Assembly: GCF_032884065.1 (NCBI RefSeq)
Contig: NC_088882.1
Location: forward strand, 37,740,519-37,804,518
Source: Artemia franciscana
Lineage: Eukaryota; Arthropoda; Branchiopoda; Anostraca; Artemiidae
Reading direction: 5' to 3'
DNA length: 64,000 bases
Made by a program: the position numbers and the translations under genes. Of this stretch, positions 1-9,545 are shown piece by piece. Under the pieces are notes generated by a model, which was given only the letters and a program-made list of their open reading frames with translations, had not been told where the DNA came from and ran no database searches. Position 1 is the stretch's first letter; each line of letters opens with the position of its first letter.

Positions 1-2040
1 GTTATCTGATGTTTGAACTATATTTTTAAATTATCTATCACAAAATTTGTATAAGATGGATTTGGGGAAAAAAGGGATAGGGGTGGGGGGTAGTTATGCT
101 TGGATCTCTTTTGGCTCTATAAACGAACTAGAACTTTCAATTTCCCATCAAATGAGCCCCCTTCGGAGTAGCCTATATATGAGCATCCCTACATTAAAGA
201 AAAGATATACCCCCAGAAGAAAACTTGCAAAGCCCTCCCCTGAGCCCTGGGGGTTACATCAACACTGGAGTTTTTGTTATCTAAACTTTGAACTATTTTT
301 GACAAAATGGATATCTCAAAATTTTTATCGCATGGGTTCGGAGAATACAGGGCATGAAGGGGCTAGTTGCCCTCGGATTTCTTTTGACTCTTTAAAAATG
401 AACTAAAAATTTCAACTTAGAATCAAATGAGCCCTCTCTGAAGTTTATACAAGCATCCCTTTTATAAGAGTCATATATGCACCCAGGAAGTAACTTACAA
501 CGCCTGCCCCCTGGGGGGCTTGTGTCAACGTGAGTTTTTCTTATCTAATTTTTGAATTATTTAAAAAAAATGCTATCCCAAAATCTAAATCGGGTGGGTT
601 TGGGGAAAAAAGGGCGTGGAGGTATAGTTGCCCCCTGACCTCTTTTGACTCTTAAAAAGTGAACCAGAAATTTCAATTCCCAATCAAATAAGCTATCTAT
701 GAGGTTTATACAAGCATCACTTCCATAAGAACCATATATGGGCCCAGGGCATAACTCAGAACCCCCTGGCCCTGGTGGGTTGTATCAACACCTTAGTTAT
801 TCTTATCTGACTTCTGAATAATTTATAAGAAAATGGCTATCTCAAAATTTTTACTGGATGGGTTTGGGGAAAAGGCGTGGGGGGGGAACTAGTTGTCCTC
901 CAAGCTTTTACCTCTCAAAAACTAAACTAGAACTTTCAATTTCCAATCAAATAAGGCTGCTCTATAGCTTATACAACTATCCCTTCCATAAGAACCATAT
1001 ATAGCCCCTAGAAACTGACTTACAACGCCTGCCCCCAGGCCCTGGGGATAGTGTTCACCCCAGAATTTTCGTTATATAATCTATGAGCTATTTTTTTTTA
1101 ATGGCAATCTCAAAGTTCTTATTGGATGGGTTTGAAGAAAAAAGGGGGTAGGGGGACTAGTTGCCCTCCTATCTATTTTGATTCTTAAAGAAGTATTTGT
1201 CCTCTGGGAATAATTTACCACACCTACCCCTTGTCCCTGGGAGGGGGGTGTTGACACTGTTTTTTTTTGTTATATGATCTTCAACTACTTTTAACGAAAT
1301 AGTTATCATAAATTTTTATTGGGATGCATTTGGGGAAAAAGTGTTGGGGGCTATTTGCCCTCTAATCACTGTTGACTCTTAAAAAGGACACTTTTAAAAC
1401 AAAATGGCTATCTCAAAGTTTCTCTCTGATACATTTGGAGAAAAAGTGCATGGGAGGATGCTACTTGCCCTCTGATCTCTTTTGATTCTGCAAATATGAG
1501 CAATATTTACCCCTGGGAATATCTTACAACACCTTTCCTCAGGTCCTGAGGGGTTGTGTAGACACTTGAGTTTTTCTTATAAGATCTTTGAGCTACTATT
1601 AACAAAATGGCTATCTCAAAGCTTTTTATTGGATTTATTTGGGGAAAAAAGGACATTAGGGGGGGGGCTAATATCCAATCACTTTTGACTCTCAAAAGTG
1701 AACAAGAACTTTTAATTTTAAATCATATGTACCATCTCTGATGTTTATATGAGCATTCCTTTAGTAAGAACCAAATTTGCCCCAGGGCATAACTTAAAAT
1801 GCCTGCCTCTAGGCACTGGGGGGCTGTGTTGACCCAGAGTTTTTGTTATATGATCTTTGAACTATTTTAAACAGAATAGCAACCTCAAAACTTTTATTAA
1901 ATGTATCTGGGGGAAAATGGGCTTGGGGGCCTAGTTGCCTCTGATCACTTTTGACCCTTAAAAAGGGCACTAGAACTCTAAATTTCCAAACGGTGGAGCC
2001 CCCTTTGAAGTTTATACAATGACCCCTTCCATATGAAGGC
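1..2040. repeat. Diverged ~265-bp tandem array, about nine units, some truncated
   Basis: Each unit runs in the same order: a TTATCTGATCTTTGAACTA-like head, an AAAATGGCTATCTCAAA block, GGATGGGTTTGGGGAAAAA, a G-rich stretch, CTAGTTGCCCTC, TTTTGACTCTTAAAAA, ACTAGAACTTTCAATTTCC, AATGAGCCC, TTTATACAAGCATCCC and a CCTGGGGGG-type end. Heads lie near 1, 276, 539, 802, 1069, 1269, 1396, 1576 and 1843. The spacing is about 265 where units are complete and shorter where internal parts are lost. The array begins at or before the window edge. No reading frame is conserved between units, so short ORFs here are not genes. The unit resembles part of the dispersed repeat at 46680-46870. Confidence 0.85.
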
Positions 2041-2232
2041 CCTGGGAAAAAATATTCATACTTAAACAGTGGAGCCTAATTTCTGAACTTCACAGAAGGG
2101 TTTTTTTTTGGGGGGGGGGGGGGGCAGCTGCCCCCCCCCCCAATAATTTGGAGAAAAATTATTGTATAGCCCAAGCCGCTTGACTATGTGGATAGATGAT
2201 ACTTCACAGCATAGTCTAAAATCCACGCACAA
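2025..2232 (+). repeat. Direct repeat DR-A, copy 1
   Basis: It begins CCTTCCATATGAAGGCCCTG and ends near GCACAA. It is nearly identical to 3131-3323 apart from homopolymer lengths and a few substitutions. The pair brackets a 0.9-kb insert that ends in poly(A). It contains the G-run/CAGCTG/C-run palindrome. Confidence 0.85.
2110..2141. repeat. G15-CAGCTG-C11 palindrome
   Basis: Fifteen G, then CAGCTG, then eleven C form a self-complementary hairpin candidate. The partner copy at 3214-3232 has only G6 and C7. The homopolymers have therefore changed length since the two repeats were duplicated, or assembly slipped here. Confidence 0.85.
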
Positions 2233-3130
2233 ATATTAATATAATAATATTAATATATAAGTGTAATATATATAGTGTATAATATATAGTGTAATTAATG
2301 CTTTAATGCTATGTGAAGTTCTGACAAGGAAGAGGCTGGGACTTCGGGCCTGTTTCTAATTTTACAGGCAAATACACCTTCAGCAATTATTTCAGAGCTG
2401 GGTAGCCTAATACAATTTGTGTGGCCAGAAGTTTAATTGTAAGATTTCAAATTGTGGTTGTCATTTGCCTTTTAAGTCATTCCATTCAAGACGCTTTGGA
2501 TATTTTTTATTGTGATAAATTGTCTTAATGCTCTGAAAAGGGAAAACTATTTCAATTGCATAGGATAGGAAAATTTTGGTAGGCTAATTAATTCAAAGTC
2601 CTAAATTAGCCAGGGAAGTGTTTTTTTTCACTAAAAAATCACCATGTTCTTTGAACTCCAATTATATAGCCTTGTTTTTGGCCCCCTTGAGCCAGTATCC
2701 AGTTCCTGATTGTCATTTACACTAAATTTCACTTTTTCTGTTACCTATATACGTTTGCACCAGTTTTACCATTGGCTAAAACTGGTACAAACAGTATTAC
2801 TGGCTTTCATATAAAGTGAATATACCACTTGATGCCTTTTTTAATGCTGTTTACAAATATAATAATTGCTTCTACCGCAAATTCAGATTTAAGCATTTTT
2901 TGACCTCTTAAAAATGACTTATATATGGGGTCATTACAAATCTGTAATAGTTTAGAAACAAATTTGGGCTATATATTTGCACAGCAGGGGGTGGGGGTAA
3001 AGTATAGCATATATTAAATATGTAAACTAACCATTGCTGGAATTTTTTTTATGTGTGTGCTGTTGCACTGGTAATTTCTCTTCTCATTAAAATTTGATGT
3101 GCATAAACACATTAAAAAAAAAAAAAAAAA
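2233..3130 (+). repeat. Insert between direct repeats, ending in poly(A)
   Basis: Noncoding. The first ~60 bases are AT-rich. A middle part (about 2390-2700) matches the duplicated family at 15440-15800, including the CAATTATTTCAGAGCTGG start and the TTTGAACTCCAATTATA motif. Positions about 2770-3020 match one half of foldback family FB2. It ends in a run of about 17 A directly before the second direct repeat. This looks like a retroposed or recombined piece of local repeat sequence, but no autonomous element is recognisable. Confidence 0.6.
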
Positions 3131-3323
3131 CCTTCCATATGAAGGCCCTGGGAAAAAATATTCATACTTAAACAGTGGAGCCTAATTTCCGAACTTCACA
3201 GAAGGGGTTTTTTGGGGGGCAGCTGCCCCCCCAATAATTTGGAGAAAAATTATTGTATAGCCCAAGCCCCTTGACTATGTGGATAGATGATGCTTAACAG
3301 CATAGTCTAAAATCCATGCACAA
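3131..3323 (+). repeat. Direct repeat DR-A, copy 2
   Basis: Near-identical partner of 2025-2232, starting immediately after the A-run. It has shorter homopolymers in the G/CAGCTG/C palindrome. Confidence 0.85.
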
Positions 3324-4924
3324 GATAACAATTTAGATTTTAGGGTCCCATTAAAGGCTCTAAACAAAATTTCCCCTGGAAGCAATTATTAAATTTGGAA
3401 AGAACATAACAGACATCAAGTGATGTATTCACTTTCTTCTAGCCTGAATTGTATATGAAAAAGGAAAAACTTAATAAACTTTTAGCCATCAATGCACAAT
3501 TGGGGCTAATAAGAAGGAAACAGTATAAAATTCTGATAAAAATACTATAAAATTTATAGCACTATATACATATATAAATATAAGTATATATTATACACTA
3601 TAAAAATATATAGCCCAAATTATAAACTTTCCATCATTCTGCCATGTATCATTCTTGTTTTTCTGGTTCTTGTTTTGTCATACTTGATCCAATTTACAGG
3701 TACAGGGGCAAGACAAGAGCAATGTATAGGCAGAATGTTATTAAAATACTAATATATGCATTGGAAAAATTGAAAACATTTAGCCTAATGAAGGTGGATA
3801 AAAAACAGAGCTGTATAAAAAATATGTTAACCATAATTATTCTGCATATTATGAAGTAAGAATTGTGTTTTTAACATGTTTCCTTCTCAATAGCCCCCAA
3901 TATAAAATTATGCTTATTTTTAAATTTTACAATTCAAGGTAATGTAACTACCTTAAGCATATATATATATATATACAATGAATTTTCTCTTATTTTGATG
4001 CCATATTTTAGGATCCACTTAGTAAATCAAGCATTTTACAGAGTAGACTTAGAGCCAAATAAATCAGTTTGAAGCAAATGGTGACTTATGAGGAATTCAG
4101 TGTATATGTTACCATGACTGTCAGAATGAATGTCAGCATTAACTGGTGAAGATCCAAAAGTCCTTTATTTTCTCCTTGGATTTAGTTGATGTTGCCAGTC
4201 AACTTTTTCAGATTGATCACAGTGAAGGTATATATAGTATCATATATATAGTAGCAAAAAGTCCTATGCTCTCTATTGAATTTTTTTTTATGCAGATCTA
4301 AAACCAAAGAAGATTCATGACAACACCTTTGCACAAGCACAATGACAAATGGTTCTGATAGATAACAAAGTAGCAACTGAAACTATGGCTCTAATACATA
4401 TTCTTACAGTCTACTTACCCACTCTAAAATGTGCATCATATTTGGAAAAAGATTTTCCTAATGGTATATACTTATATACTTTGAGTTTGATGTAAAATTT
4501 CATGATGACAGTTTAGATTAGCTTAGATTCATAGCCTATTTCTAATATTTATAACAAAATTTAACCTAACCTAACTTTTAGAATCATGGCTTGCATAAGA
4601 CTGAAAAAGCTGACCTGTGAAGCTAGTTGAATCCAAGCCAAGACAAAAGAATTTTGGACATTCAATGATGAATGTTGACATTAAACAGGTTTCAGAAGTT
4701 CATGGATGCACATTCACAACTCAGGGTATGTATTTAGATATTAGGGAGTGGATGAGGGTTAAGGTCAGTTTGATGGAAATGAATATTATATTCTGATTCA
4801 GGATGAAATGCTGATTCTAAAAGTAGCTACAACTATCCCTATCACTGTCATTAGTCAAAAAATTTACTTACAGAATTTTAGTCAAAAAATTTACTTACAC
4901 AAAATATCTTCCAAGAAAATATTA
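3324..4924. other. Noncoding AT-rich interval
   Basis: No convincing coding exon is seen. It holds a short (AT)n tract at about 3959-3976 and fragments related to FB2 arms near 3380-3440 (a block resembling AATTATTAAATTTGGAAAG) and to the 10.9-11.1 kb family near 3630-3850. The ORFs at 3644 and 4182 have no recognisable protein features. Confidence 0.6.
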
Positions 4925-4932
4925 GACTAATC

Positions 4933-5604
4933 AGTAAAATTCTAATTAATTGACTTCTTGCTATCTCGGAAAGGGTTTAGGTTAGGAAAGTGAAACTTTC
5001 AGGGATGGGTCTACAGGCTAAAGTATGTACTGTGAATGTATTTTAAAGTGCCCACCTCCAACCCTTCTCCCTCTAGAGGGCCATGAAATTTGCCTACATT
5101 ACAGGTAAATCTATTGAAACTTTGACAAAACAACATTTCACCTTAATTTTCAGTTACTAGTTGCTTCTGTCTGCCTTTACTTCTGAAAATGCTATTCCTG
5201 TTATTTGAGTAGAATTTTAAGCCATATTAATGTTTTTCTTCAAAATTTAGGAAATGTATTTGCATATATACAGCTTACCATATTTGGTATTAATAAATAA
5301 ATAAATAAATAAATATCTTTAAAACCATATAAAATGGGATTGAGCAAAGTTATGAAGCTGAAAACAATTTTGTTATACTTCAATTAAGCAGAAGATCTAT
5401 CTTACAAGGTTTCAGTTTCATAATACACATATTTTTAAAGTCATAAAAGGTCAGGGCCCTCTAGAGGGAGAAGGAGTGGAGGTAGGTACTTGAAAATACC
5501 TTCCCATGACATACTGTAGCCTGTAGACCCATCCCTGAAAGTTTCATTTTCCTAACCTAAACCCTTGCCAAGATAGCAAGAAGTCAATTAAATAGGATTT
5601 TATC
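4933..5604. mobile_element. Foldback element FB1, copy 1
   Basis: The ends are AGTAAAATTC and GGATTTTATC, degenerate inverted copies of GGTAAAATTC/GAATTTTACC. The left arm (about 4933-5100) and the right arm (about 5452-5604) are long inverted repeats carrying TTAGGTTAGGAAA, GAAACTTTCAGGGATGGG and CCCTCTAGAGGG. The flanks are GACTAATC (4925-4932) and GACAAATC (5605-5612), an 8-bp TSD with one mismatch. There is no coding capacity. An (AAAT)n tract lies inside at 5291-5315. It is a non-autonomous DNA element; the superfamily is unknown, though an 8-bp TSD is typical of hAT and a few other groups. Confidence 0.85.
5291..5315. repeat. (AAAT)n microsatellite inside FB1
   Basis: Six uninterrupted tetranucleotide units, about 25 bp. 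Confidence 0.9.
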
Positions 5605-5612
5605 GACAAATC

Positions 5613-6179
5613 TTTATTATTCCAATAATGAATAAATCATTATTCACTAATATTCAACATATGTTCCAATGAGATCATTAAGGCTCTGGATGCCCTCAAA
5701 ATTTTCACTCAACTAACTCCAACTAAACTAATCCAGTTCTCATCCTTGTGAAATGGGCCCTTAGTTTGTTTTTTCCATGTCCCTTAGCCTAAGAAACTAA
5801 TTTACATCAAAGAAATACTCACATTTTTTATATAAGACCTACAATTGAATTGAATGATTCCTCCTCTCTTCCTGCAAGGACTCAAGAGGCTTCTTATACT
5901 ATGATCACTATACTATACCACTTGGTTCATATAAGATTTATCCGCTTAATATCCTTTAAAAACTTGCATATCAACTTAAGTCCATCAGCACAATCACTGT
6001 TCAAGCCTGCTCCGCTTAGTATGTCACTATTCTGTCGAATTCTGTTTTCCCTAATAAATTGTCTAATATCCTTCCTCCTGTCTTATGTTCCTTCACAATC
6101 GAATAACCCTTACCCTGTGTTTGTTTACTTGTCCAATGGGATTTTTACTAATCGAGGTTTAACCGATAAATCAAAAGGT
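5613..6179. other. Noncoding interval
   Basis: The forward reading frame at 5850-6194 is open for 114 codons but shows no domain, and its composition looks like translated AT-rich DNA. I see no supported gene or repeat here. Confidence 0.5.
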
Positions 6180-6304
6180 CTGAGTTGCGTTTGATTCGAC
6201 TCGTAAAAGTTAACTTAAAAGTTGACTTTTTTCTCTACTGCCGTTTTATTTAGTAGCAAAACGACCTAGAAAGTCAACACAGAATTGCGAATCGAACGCT
6301 TCAG
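6180..6304. mobile_element. Small inverted-repeat (MITE-like) element
   Basis: The left end CTGAGTTGCGTTTGATTCG and the right end CGAATCGAACGCTTCAG are imperfect inverted repeats enclosing about 90 bp with AAAGTTAACTT/AAGTTGACTT motifs. Related sequence with the same motifs lies at about 12070-12230 and 14948-15130. The TSD was not resolved. Confidence 0.5.
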
Positions 6305-8711
6305 TAGCAAAAAATTTAGATATGTGAAATCGTTTAGTCTAAAGACAAGACAGGGAAACTGTTAATAGTGGAAATAATCTTAGCTTTTCAGTGACCTGTA
6401 AGTAATCTTATGCATCTTCCTTAGGGTTTTTGGTGTTCTAGGCCCATCTTGCATAGGCTAAGCTTAATAAGGAATCAGAAGAAAATTTATATGTTGTTAA
6501 AAACGTTGGTTCTTAGGAAGGCAGCTATCACATTGGTGAGTTATTCAAATATAACCGAAATAAACAGGCCTAGTTTTTAAACCAACCTTTAATTTTTAGT
6601 TGAAAATTTTTTAGAATGGTTAGATCAATGCCTATATTATATAGTACCCAACCTTATTCGCCGGCCAGTGCGATTTAAGGTAATTTAAGGTAATTTAAGT
6701 ATATATTCATTGAGATTGCTGTCTAAACTGGATTTTTAACATAAAGTAGGGGTAAAATTTTACTTTAGCTACTTTAGGCTATCTTTGAAAGAGGTTAGGT
6801 TAGGAAAATGAAACTTTCAGGGATGTGTCTAGAGGCTAGAGTATGGGTAAATTTATATCAAACAGAACTACTGGCTTTTGTATGAAGTGAATATACAACT
6901 TGATGCGTTTTTTTTATGTTCTTTACAAATATAATAATTGCTGCTACCGAAAATTCATATTTTAAGCCCTTTTTGACCTCTTATAAATGACCTAAATGTG
7001 GAGTGTAAAAAGGCTTAAAACATTGGTCTCAAACTTTATAACATTGGACTCTAACTTACTGTTTCATTATAAATCCATTTTTTTTAAGGATATATTATCC
7101 ACAAGCACTGAATGTTGTGGCGTTTTCTTCTTCCTTGTTGCCAAAATTTCAATTAAATTTTTTACAAAATAATAAGATATTTGAAATCACAAATCTGGAA
7201 TAGTTTAGAAACAAATTTGGGCTATATATTTGAACATCAGGGAGGTGGGGGTAAAGCATATCATATATTAAATATGTAAACTAACCATTGTTGCCTTTAA
7301 TATAGTTAAATTTACAGGAAACAGTTAGCCAGCTTTCATATTTTGACCAAAAATGCATGCTTTTATTTAAAATTTGCTGTCAAGGAAGAAGAAAGCACCA
7401 TAACATTGATAAAATTTATTTATCCAATTTAATTGTGGAAAATCACTGCTTGTGGATAATATAACATTAAAAAAATGGATTCATAATGAAATGGTAAGTT
7501 TGAGTCCAGTGTTTTAAAGTCTGAGACCAATATTTTAAGCCTTTTTTATACCCCATATTTACGTCATTTTTAAGAGGTCAAAAAGTGCTTAAATCTGAAT
7601 TTCCAATAGAAGCAATTATTATATTTGTAAAGAGCATAATAAAACGCATCAAGTGGTATATTCACTTTATACAAAAGCCAATAATACTGTTTGCTATAAA
7701 TTAACCAAAGTATGTCCAAGGAAAGTATTTAAATTACCTACCTCCACTTCTTTCTCCTCTAGAAGGTCCTGAAATTTTTGACTACATCAATTTTTGGTTA
7801 TCAGTTTCTTTCTCGCTGGCCTTAGTTCTGAAAAGACAATTGCTGTTGATTTAACAGAACTTTAAGCCATAACACTGGGTTTTTCTATATTTAGAAATAA
7901 TATTTTATGCCACCTGATTGTAGGTTAAATATATGGCTGATATTATTTATTCTCCATGAATTTTTGTTTTACTTGATTTTATTGATGTCAGTCGCTTTCT
8001 GTTAAAAATAGATTTTTTTTTAAAATCAATCTTCTTTTGTGAAAAAGAATTGAATTGTTTTTCTTTTTACATGTTGCATAAAATGTAAAGGAATGCCTGG
8101 CCCTTCATTTCATATATTTTAACTAAAAGTTTTTGAGGCAGCTTATATCAAAATACAACTGACACATTTTAATATATTTTTTTTTTTTTTTAGAATACAT
8201 AGGACACTATTAAAGTTTTGCATTTGCACAGCTAAAAAATTGTCTTAAAAAGTGCCAAGTTTAGAGAGTTATTTTAATATTATACTTGCTGATCAGTATA
8301 ATTGTTTTTAAAATTCCTTCTGTTTAAAGCATTTTAGAGGGATTCTAAGCCAACCATGGGTATATTTTTGTCACAAATGATTTTGCTCAAGTGAGCTGGT
8401 GGAAAACCAATAGAACATATAATTTTTCTTTTTTTCTTTGACTAGAACATCACAAAACTGAGCATTCATATTGCTATTTTTATTTTATGTAAATACAATC
8501 CCTGATGGGAGTTTTGTTGATACCTGTCTCAAAATTAATTTGTCTAAATAAAATAGATATTGTTTATGGGACAGTAGTGAAAAATGGTAGGAACTATGAC
8601 TTGAGTTGTTTTTTTTCCAATATTTTTTTTCAAATAATTTTGGTTTTCTTGTCACATTTGTGTTCCTGCTAAGTGGCTGGCACTCTAGGTTGAGAATACT
8701 TTGTCCAAAGG
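6283..8711 (+). repeat. Segmental duplication SD1, copy 1
   Basis: Collinear and highly similar to 12206-14427 in direct orientation. It starts at AATTGCGAATCGAACGC and ends in the SINE head at TTTGTCCAAAG. It contains an FB1-like half, an inserted FB2 element and an unannotated AT-rich stretch. Differences from copy 2 are substitutions and indels, including about 150 bp more FB2 interior here. Confidence 0.85.
6846..7706. mobile_element. Foldback element FB2, copy 1
   Basis: It begins GGTAAATTTATA and ends TATAAATTAACC. Long arms contain AAGTGAATATACMACTTGATG and its complement, and an inner inverted pair around TGACCTCTTA...TAAGAGGTCA. The flanks are AGAGTATG (6838-6845) and AAAGTATG (7707-7714), an 8-bp TSD with one mismatch. 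Outside the TSDs the sequence rejoins as an FB1 arm (GGATG..CTAGAGTATG|TCCAAGG), so FB2 landed inside an FB1-like element. Noncoding. Confidence 0.8.
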
Positions 8712-8905
8712 GCACAGGTTTAATTCCTGGCATTACCAGTTTATTTGGTTTGGGACAATGGTCAGTGATGTGACTATGTAGGTTTAGCCAGAACTGGCCC
8801 AACCTTGAAAGGTTACCTAGAGAAATCTGGGGTCAGTAAGCAGGAAGGCCTTGCAAAGGCATAGGATGACTGATTTCTAGCTTCCTGGCTAAAGGACCAC
8901 CTGGT
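8662..8905 (+). mobile_element. tRNA-derived SINE, old copy 1
   Basis: The head CTAAGTGGCTGGCAC..TTTGTCCAAAGGGCACAGGTTTAATTCC resembles A-box and B-box regions of a tRNA promoter. It is followed by the family body (TTTGGTTTGGGAC, GGTCAGTGATGTGACT, GAACTGGCCCAACC, ACTTCCTGGC-like end). It is diverged from the young copy at 47733-48059; the 3' boundary is approximate. Confidence 0.7.
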
Positions 8906-9295
8906 TCTTTACTGGGCTTCTGACTTAGCCATAGATGCTTTCTTTTAATCCCATTAAATATTATATGTTCTATTTATATGTGCCAACCATAAGCATATTG
9001 CTGTCACAAATGATTTTGCTCCAATGAGCTGGTAGAAAAGAAATAGAACATATAATTCTTCTTTTTTTATTACAAGACTAGAATATCACAAAACTGAGCA
9101 TTCATATTGCTAATTGTATCTTAAGTAAATACAATCCATGATGGGAGTTTTGTTGATACCTGTCTCAAAATTAATTTGTCTAAATAAAATAGATATTGTT
9201 TATGGGATAGCAGTGAAAAATGGTAGGAACTATGACTGAGTTGTTTTTTTTCCAATATTTTCTTTTTTCAAATAATTTTTGTTTTCTGGTCACAT

Positions 9296-9545
9296 TTGTG
9301 TTCCTTCTTAAGTGGCTGGCACTCTAGGTTGAGAATACTTTGTCCAAAGGGCACATGTTTAATTCCTGGCATTACCAGTTTATTTGGTTTGGGGAAAAGG
9401 TCAGTGATGTGACTATGTAGGTTCAGCCAGAACTGGCCCAACCTTGAAAGGTTACCTAGAGAAATCTAGGATCAGTTAGCAGGAAGGGCTTGCAAAAGCA
9501 TAGGATGACTGGTCCCCTGCTTCCTTTTGCACTTCCTGGCTAAAG
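9296..9545 (+). mobile_element. tRNA-derived SINE, old copy 2
   Basis: Same order of blocks as the copy at 8662, in the second unit of the tandem duplication. It arose by that duplication, not by an independent insertion. Confidence 0.7.

Noticed and set aside
2025..3323. LTR retrotransposon between DR-A copies
   Set aside because: The repeats lack TG..CA ends, there is no primer-binding site or polypurine tract, and no gag-pol content; the A-run before the second repeat fits poorly.
5850..6194. 114-codon ORF as a gene
   Set aside because: No domain, no splice or start context, and composition typical of translated AT-rich noncoding DNA.
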